The notes under the pieces are model-generated. The model was not told where the DNA came from, searched no databases, and worked only from the letters and a program-made list of their open reading frames with translations. The position numbers were made by a program, and so were the translations under genes. From Morchella semilibera (lineage: Eukaryota > Ascomycota > Pezizomycetes > Pezizales > Morchellaceae), in the NCBI GenBank assembly GCA_009192285.1, contig WBVU01000011.1:620001-684000 (forward strand): a stretch of 64,000 nucleotides of DNA, written 5' to 3'. Below, one piece after another: positions 58,245 to 64,000 of this stretch (positions within the stretch are counted from its first letter, which is position 1; each line of letters opens with the position of its first letter).

Positions 58245-61200
58245 TTGTCTGCTTCTGCTGCTTCTGGTGTCTCTGGTGAGAAGGTTTCGGATAACGATCA
58301 TCTGGTTGTTTCATGTATCGTATCTGATAAGAATAAAACTGTCAAAACCTACTCACTTGTTGACACCGGGGCTTCCGGGTTTGCATTCATTGATGAATCA
58401 TTTGTACGCCACAAGGAAATCCCTACTATTCTTTTACCCAATCCCCGCGCCCTTCATGTTATCGATGGAAGAGAAATCTCCTCTGGTAGCATTACTCATA
58501 TTGCCCATTTTTCTCTCCGCATCTAAGGTTATACCGAAAGGATTTCCGCCTATGTTACCCGCCTAGGACATTATCCATTGGTGCTAGGAATCCCCTGGCT
58601 GCGCCGACACAATGTTTCTATTAACTTCGCCGATAATTCGTTGACCTTCGGGTCCCCTCGCTGTCTCCAACGTTGCAATGATGATCAAGTTCCCGCTTAT
58701 GTTAAGGGAATCACCTCACCGCTTCCCGCTAATTACGATTTTGAGATTGTCAGCGCTGCCACCTTTGCCAAAACCACCCAGGGACTAACTTTTTATGCCC
58801 TGTTCCTTGGTGGTTCTACGGAGTCGATACCCCCGGAAATTGCCAATTTGGTTCCCCCCGAATATCACCACTTTTGGCAACGGTTTGGAAAGGAAGGTCC
58901 CCAGAAGCTGCCACCGCATTATCCCTATGATATTCAGATTAACCTTCATGAGGGAAAGGAACCCCCCTTTGGTCCTCTATATAGTATGTCTCGAGATGAG
59001 CTGGCTGCATTGATTGAATACATTGACGATATGTTGAAAAAAGGGTTCATTGAGTCTAGATCCTCCCCCGCCGGATCCCCTGTGCTGTTCGTAAAAAAGC
59101 CTGGTGGTGGACTTCGATTCTGTGGGGACTATCGAGGCCTGAATGCGATTACTGTTAAGAATCGCTATCCCTTGCCGCTGCCCAAGGAAAAGTTTAATCA
59201 ACTTTGCAAGGCCAAATGGTATACCAAGCCAGACTTGAAGAATGCCTACAATCTGGTCCGGGTTGCAGCTGGAGATGAGTGGAAAACCGCGTTTCGCACC
59301 AGAGTCGGCCATTTTCAGTATAAAGTTATGCCCTTCGGGTTGACCAATGCTCCTGCTGTTTTCCAGCATTTTATTAATGATACCCTTCGTCCCTTTCTGG
59401 ACCGCTTTTGTACAGCTTATCTTGACGACATCCTTATTTATAGTAAGGATTTGGAATCTCATCGCGATCATGTCAATCAAGTCCTGCAAGCTCTTACCGA
59501 TGCCGACCTTTCTTGCTCTCCTGAGAAATGCGAATTCCAAGTTAAAGAAGTAAAGTACTTGGGCATGATTGTTACCACCGAAGGCCTAAAGCTCGACCAC
59601 AAAAAGATTGAAACCATTGTTAAGTGGGCTCGTCCCCTGAACGTTAGGGATATACAAGTGTTCAATGGTTGGGCAAACTTCTATCGGCGTTTCATTAAAA
59701 ACTATTCGGGAATTGTTCGTCCTCTTACTACGCTTACCAAGGGAAACGTACCGTTTATATGGTCCCTCGCTTGCGAAGGGGGATTTGAAGGATTGAAGAC
59801 TGCGTTTACTACTGCCCCGATTCTTCGACATTTTGACTTTGATCGCTGAGCCATCGTGGAAACGGATGCGTCAGACTATGTTTCAGGTGGTACTCTCTCT
59901 CAGTATAGCGATGGGAATATTCTTTACCCTGTTGCTTATTTCTCTGGAACTCACTCCCCCGCTGAATGCAATTACGAGATCTATGATAAAGAATTGCTGG
60001 CTATTATTAAGTGTTTCGAGGAATGGAGAGTTGAATTGATGGGTGTCGCCGAACCTATTGAAGTCCTCAGCGATCATCGGAATTTGGAATTTTTCATGAC
60101 TAAGAGAGATCTGAATCGCCGACAGGCACGCTGGTCAGAGTTTCTTTCGCGGTTTAATTATGTGATTAAGTATCAGCCAAGAAAGCAAGGGGGAAAACCG
60201 GATGCATTGACTAGGAGATCAGGAGATCTGCCTAAAGAGGGGGATGAACGCCTGACGCAGCAAAGTCAGACAGTATTGAAGTCCCATAATTTGGGTTTGT
60301 TGGCAGCCATTCCGGCTGTCCGAGGACAAGTCACCCCTAGAAAGACTTTTTGAACAGGCTTATGTCACTGACCCATTCCCAAATAAAATCTTAGGATTCC
60401 TCCGAGATGGCGTTAGGCACTCCCGAGAGATTACCCTAGCAGAATGTTCAACTAGGAAAGGCCTCTTGACCTACCGCGGGAAACTCTTTGTTCCAGACGA
60501 TGCGCCTCTGCAATTGCACCTGTTGAAGGAACACCATGATGCTCCGTCTGCAGGCCACCCCGGGAAAGCCAAAACCTTTCAGCTCCTCGCCCGCTCCTAT
60601 TATTGGCCAGGGATGCACAGTACAGTAGACCGTTATGTAAGAAATTGCCATATTTGTAGTCGAAGCAAGACCTCCCGCCATGCCCCTTATGGAGTTCTTC
60701 GTCCTTTACCGATTCCTCAGAGACCTTGGACACATATTTCCATGGACTTTGTTACAGGATTGCCGGAGAGTAGGGGGAGAGATGCGATTCTCGTGGTAGT
60801 TGATCGTCTATCTAAGATGAGGCACTATATTGCCTGCAATACCACCACCGGATCTGAGGATCTTGTACGCCTGTTTGTTGAGCATGTCTGGAAGCTTCAT
60901 GGTCTCCCTACTAGTATTTTTTCTGATCGGGGTACTCAGTTCACGTCCCGGTTCTGGAAATCTCTTTGCAAAATGCTAAAGATTAATGTCGCCATGTCCT
61001 CAGCCTTTCACCCCGAGACTGATGGTCAGACGGAACGAGTTAATGCGGTGATGGAACAGTACTTGCGGAGTTATGTATCCTATCAGCAGGACGACTGGGT
61101 GGACTGGTTACCGCTTGCCGAATTTGCCTCTAATAATCACCCCTCGGAAACAACTCAAGTTTCTCCTTTTATGGCTAATTATGGTTTTGACCCACGCTTT

Positions 61201-61899
61201 ACCGAGAATTTAGCACTACCCCCATTTATTGATGTCCCCCAGGATACCGAAGCTCTTGTGGAAAGGATGACGGAAATTCATGATCAGTTGCAAGTTGAGA
61301 TGCGCTATGCCCAGGACCGACAGGAAACTAATGCTAATGCTCACCGCGTCCCCGCCCCGGTTTATAAAATAGGTGACGAGGTGTGGTTGAATGCTAGGAA
61401 CATTCAAACTACCCGGCCTTCTCGCAAACTCGATTGGAAACGATTGGGACGCTTCCGGGTTAAGTCCGTTATTAGTCCCTACGCCTACGAACTTGATCTT
61501 CCATCCACTATGAAGATACATCCCGTTTTTCATGTGTCAAAGCTCGAGCCATGTGCTATGGATCCTCTACCGGGACATATTCCCCCTCCGGCACCTCCGG
61601 TGATTGTTGACGGTGATGAAGAATGGGAAGTTGATGAACTTCTAGACTCTCGCCTTCGCTACTCCCGACTGCAGTATTTGGTTAAGTGGAAGGGTTACGA
61701 TGCACCAACCTGGGAGTACGCTGAGAATCTTACCAATGTCCCACGCTTGTTGACCCGATTTCATACGGCATATCCTACCAATCCGAGACCTAACGGAGTT
61801 CTCGCGGAGCTCGAACCTAATGAGAGGGCAACTATCACGGCTCCGCCTCCTGCACCTCGCCCTCCGCCAAGGCGTCTTCGGAACAGGGTTGTGGGATAG
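58245..61899 (+). mobile_element. Family-C pol with chromodomain
   Basis: Order on the plus strand: aspartic protease (SLVDTGASGFAFID near 58350), reverse transcriptase (about 58980-59560; FCTAYLDDILIYS), RNase H (about 59850-60150), integrase (H2C2 finger with CHICSRSK near 60640, DRGTQFTSRFWKS near 60930) and a chromodomain (EEWEVDELLDSRL, LQYLVKWKGY, WEYAENL, about 61618-61760). The chromodomain of such elements is known to bind histone marks and bias integration. The last 22 codons lie within the 3' LTR. Confidence 0.9.
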
Positions 61900-62930
61900 T
61901 ATCGGTCGAGGTCGGAAGTAGAATGAGAGATTAGGAAGGAGCTCGGGTAATGGAATGTAAGCGCTAGGAAGGATTGGGTAGTAACGGATAGAATTGGGGT
62001 TATTGGGAATAGTATGGGTGGTACGGGAGTGTAGTAGTTTCTATGGGATTCTATGGTATGAGTCATTGGTGCGGGGGGATAGTTGTATATAGTATAGTGT
62101 TTGTTCTTTCCTATGTTTCTGCCTCTCTAGGCAACGTCTTCTTTCTGTTAGCAATACATTACTTTGGCTTCGGCCCTTCTGTTCCCACCTCGTCCACGAA
62201 CCCGAACCTGAACCTGAATCTAAACCTGAACCTGCCTCGCCTTGGGTATATCCTGAGCCGATCCCATCCTGCCTCTGTTCCTGAAATCTACCCCGCCTCG
62301 TCCCTGAGTTTGACCCTGCCCCATTAGAATTAGATGGTTTCCTTAGTTCTTTCTTTCTTTTCTCTCTGTCTCGTCTTCCTGTTATCTCGGTACATGGGAA
62401 TCTACTCCTATTTCTAAAGCCATAGCCTCTCGTACCAAATCCTCGATCTTCTGACAAGAAGAAACCCATAGTACCTCTCATCGTTCTCATTGAGGTCCAT
62501 TCGGTCCTCACTCTCCCTGCCCTGTGCCCTTGTGTCCTTGCCTTTGCCTTTGCCTTTGCCTGTGCTTGTGCCTGCCCGGTGTTACCTTTGTCTTCGTCGG
62601 TCTCCTCGTCGTTTAGGCTGTACCCCCCGAGTCCTTCTGGGTCATCATTATCATCTTCTTCTTTGCGTCAGGTTACTCCGTCACAGAATCGGGGGCAGTG
62701 GCGGAGGAGCATCCAGGGGTAACTACGGGGTCGGGAGCCGGAGGGGAGACCAAGGAGATGGTGGCCAAAGTATCTTCAATAAGGTTGTAGGCCTGGCACC
62801 ATTCGGCGCCATCCAGCTCATCAGGTACTGGATAAGCACCGATGAATGCCCGGAGGCGCTCCATCAGGGGAGCAAAGTCAGAGGACATGGTGATATTGTT
62901 GTGCCGGTTGGTTAGGGGTGGACGCAACCT

Positions 62931-63427
62931 AATCTTACGGGACGGGGTCGATGGCCAGAGGCTAGAGCAGATAGAGGGACTCCGGAGAGTCGGGCGCCAT
63001 TTACAGGGGTTAACGGGGGGCTTGGTAATTGACCGAGGCGAGCGGATTCACACGAGGGTACCAAGGGGCACAACCGAGAGTAGAAAACGAAAGTAACCTT
63101 TATAACCAAGTAGATTTTTAATAAGCGAACCACAGGAGAAACCAGGAAAGAACAAGAACAGGGAACCCAAAGAAAAGGGTTATTTAACAGGAGGTTGCGT
63201 AAGGAAAGAAGAAAAGGAAAGACAAAGGGAATCCCAGCGCCTATATATAGTGCTTCCTGCTATCGATTTCTAATCCGTACCATGGAACCCTATAGAAACC
63301 GAAAAAAATACTATCGCTTCCCGCAACCGATCATCCATACTAATCTCCGATCAACCCAACTTGACAAATCCCGATACAATTACCAATCACTCCTCCCATT
63401 CCCTAACGCCTAGACCACGCCGTGACA
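62931..63427 (-). mobile_element. 5' LTR of family D
   Basis: 497 bp, minus sense from TGTCACGGCGTGGTC. It holds a TATATATA box, then CCCTTTGTCTTTCC and CTTACGCAACCT. I placed its end at the base before the self-primer-like AGGTTGCGT; a boundary further upstream at TGGCGCCCG is possible. Confidence 0.7.
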
Positions 63428-64000
63428 GTCAGTCAGAATAATAAGATTCATATAAATGCCATTCAGGAAGAGTATTCCATAATGCCCACCCCGATAAGTT
63501 CATGGATAGGGTATATTCAGACCTTCAAGTTCCTAATCCAAAAGCTCTATATCATTAATATCGTCCTCAGTCAGGTAATCCCATCCCTTTGGTGAAGGCG
63601 TTTGGGGCCTTTGGGTAGGCCCAGCTACGATTGCCGAAGGCCTATGAAGCACTGCACAAAGCCTTAAGGGTTTTGCCTCTGTGGCCCTAAGCCAACCTTC
63701 CAGCTCTTGATCGTCTCCGATCATCACATATTCCAGATCTGGGGGATAAGCTGCCTGCCCCGGGGTGCCGAATTGGACATTGCCTCGTAGAAGGCTCGAA
63801 CAGCCCTATTAGGGCCCCCTGGAGTGGCCAGTGGGACTCGCTTCAGCGCGAGGGCTGCTAAATCATACATAGACATCACTTTGAGAATGCCGGTAAATGG
63901 CGTAAGCGACGCAATCCCATACCAGTCTTATGGACGGTACGTATCGCTTGGGATGGCAGTAGCCTTCTCTGGGTCAATAACATGTACAGTTATTGCGGGC
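63428..64000 (-). pseudogene. Unrecognised gene, copy 2 (partial)
   Basis: The minus strand carries ITVHVIDPEKATAI, MSMYDLAALALKRVPLATPG, NSAPRG, and LEGWLRATEAKPLRLCAVLH (near 63690), matching the middle of the pseudogene at 47811-49040 but clearly diverged. The family-D LTR cuts it after DIELLD and about 30 more codons. It runs off the end of the window. At least one frame change is present near 63740. Confidence 0.5.

Larger units (their letters stand above)
55123..62329 (+). mobile_element. Family-C Ty3/Gypsy chromovirus, nearly whole
   Basis: 5' LTR-C 55123-56725 (about 494 bp once the LTR-B insertion is discounted), self-primer-like site 56727-56735, gag from 56761, pol to 61899, 3' LTR-C 61833-62329 (497 bp). 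The target duplication is TTAG. The two LTRs differ by only a handful of bases (I estimate about 2 percent), so the insertion is young relative to the rest. Gag is open throughout; pol has about three or four breaks. The chromodomain at the end of pol marks it as a chromovirus. Confidence 0.92.
54849..62685 (+). mobile_element. LTR-A copy split by a family-C element
   Basis: The left part (54849-55122) starts TGTCCCGGCG and the right part (62330-62685) ends CTCCGTCACA. The outer duplication is GAATC (54844-54848 and 62686-62690). The inner break carries TTAG on both sides (55119-55122 and 62330-62333), the target duplication of the family-C insertion. It splits the family-D gag and predates element C. 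Confidence 0.9.
49040..63427 (-). mobile_element. Ty3/Gypsy element(s) of family D, split by nested insertions
   Basis: In element sense: a 5' LTR-D (63427-62931), a self-primer-like site (62930-62922), gag in three separated blocks (about 62888-62691, 54848-54511, 53491-53391), an LTR-like segment of another type (about 53390-53044), pol (about 52900-49266) and a truncated 3' LTR-D (49263-49040). Insertions of LTR-A (54849-62685, itself holding a family-C element) and LTR-B (53492-54510) account for most of the length. The mixed LTR types mean that the gag and pol halves may come from two elements. It is broken, with several breaks beyond the insertions, and is the oldest layer of the nest. 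Confidence 0.7.

Noticed and set aside
57626-58314. Two long open frames (217 codons each) overlapping gag of element C
   Set aside because: They are out-of-frame shadows of the Pro/Ala/Ser-rich gag linker.

Overview
The window looks like nuclear DNA of a filamentous ascomycete. Genes carry several short introns (61-114 bp, GT..AG). The host proteins are fungal types: a TGL/SDP1-type patatin, a CHORD-CS co-chaperone, a secreted DUF3455 protein and an ERV29/SURF4 cargo receptor. About three quarters of the sequence is mobile DNA, mostly chromovirus-type Ty3/Gypsy LTR elements. That load recalls truffle-like Pezizomycetes, but this placement is inference only.

Positions 1-18.3 kb are the gene-bearing part. 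In order: a patatin-like gene (+) whose catalytic Ser and Asp motifs are both absent, a CHORD-CS gene (-, five exons), a DUF3455 gene (-, two exons), a long intergenic tract with several small inverted-repeat elements (Harbinger-like, Tc1/mariner-like and unclassified), a single-exon gene for a membrane-anchored, charged, low-complexity protein (+), and an ERV29/SURF4 gene (+, five exons, C-terminal KKxx).

Positions 18.4-64 kb are nested transposons. A piggyBac element with a 46-47 bp terminal inverted repeat is split by a solo LTR (family A). Then follow a second solo LTR-A, an LTR-B, a broken family-A Gypsy element that itself carries two later insertions, a 6-kb RNase H-bearing LINE (-), an LTR-C relic, a truncated second LINE with a poly(A) tail, a partial family-A element (-), LTR-A debris, and another LTR-B. 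Two stretches of unrecognised, partly decayed genes lie at 45.6-49.0 kb and 63.4-64 kb. Between them, from about 49.0 to 63.4 kb, lies a nest. An old family-D element (-) is split by an LTR-A copy and a solo LTR-B. The LTR-A copy is split by a comparatively young, nearly whole family-C chromovirus, and that element's 5' LTR is split by another LTR-B. Target-site duplications support most of these steps and give their order.

The host genes share no obvious pathway. The most interesting signals are regulatory and structural: LTR families A, C and D each carry, just inside the 5' LTR, a 9-10 nt complement of a site downstream of their own TATA box. This is the arrangement of Tf1-like self-primed elements. 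Three families (A, C, E) share a bZIP-type TGAGTCA site 25-35 bp upstream of the TATA box. LTRs A and C both carry variable hexanucleotide arrays. Letters A-E are names used only here.
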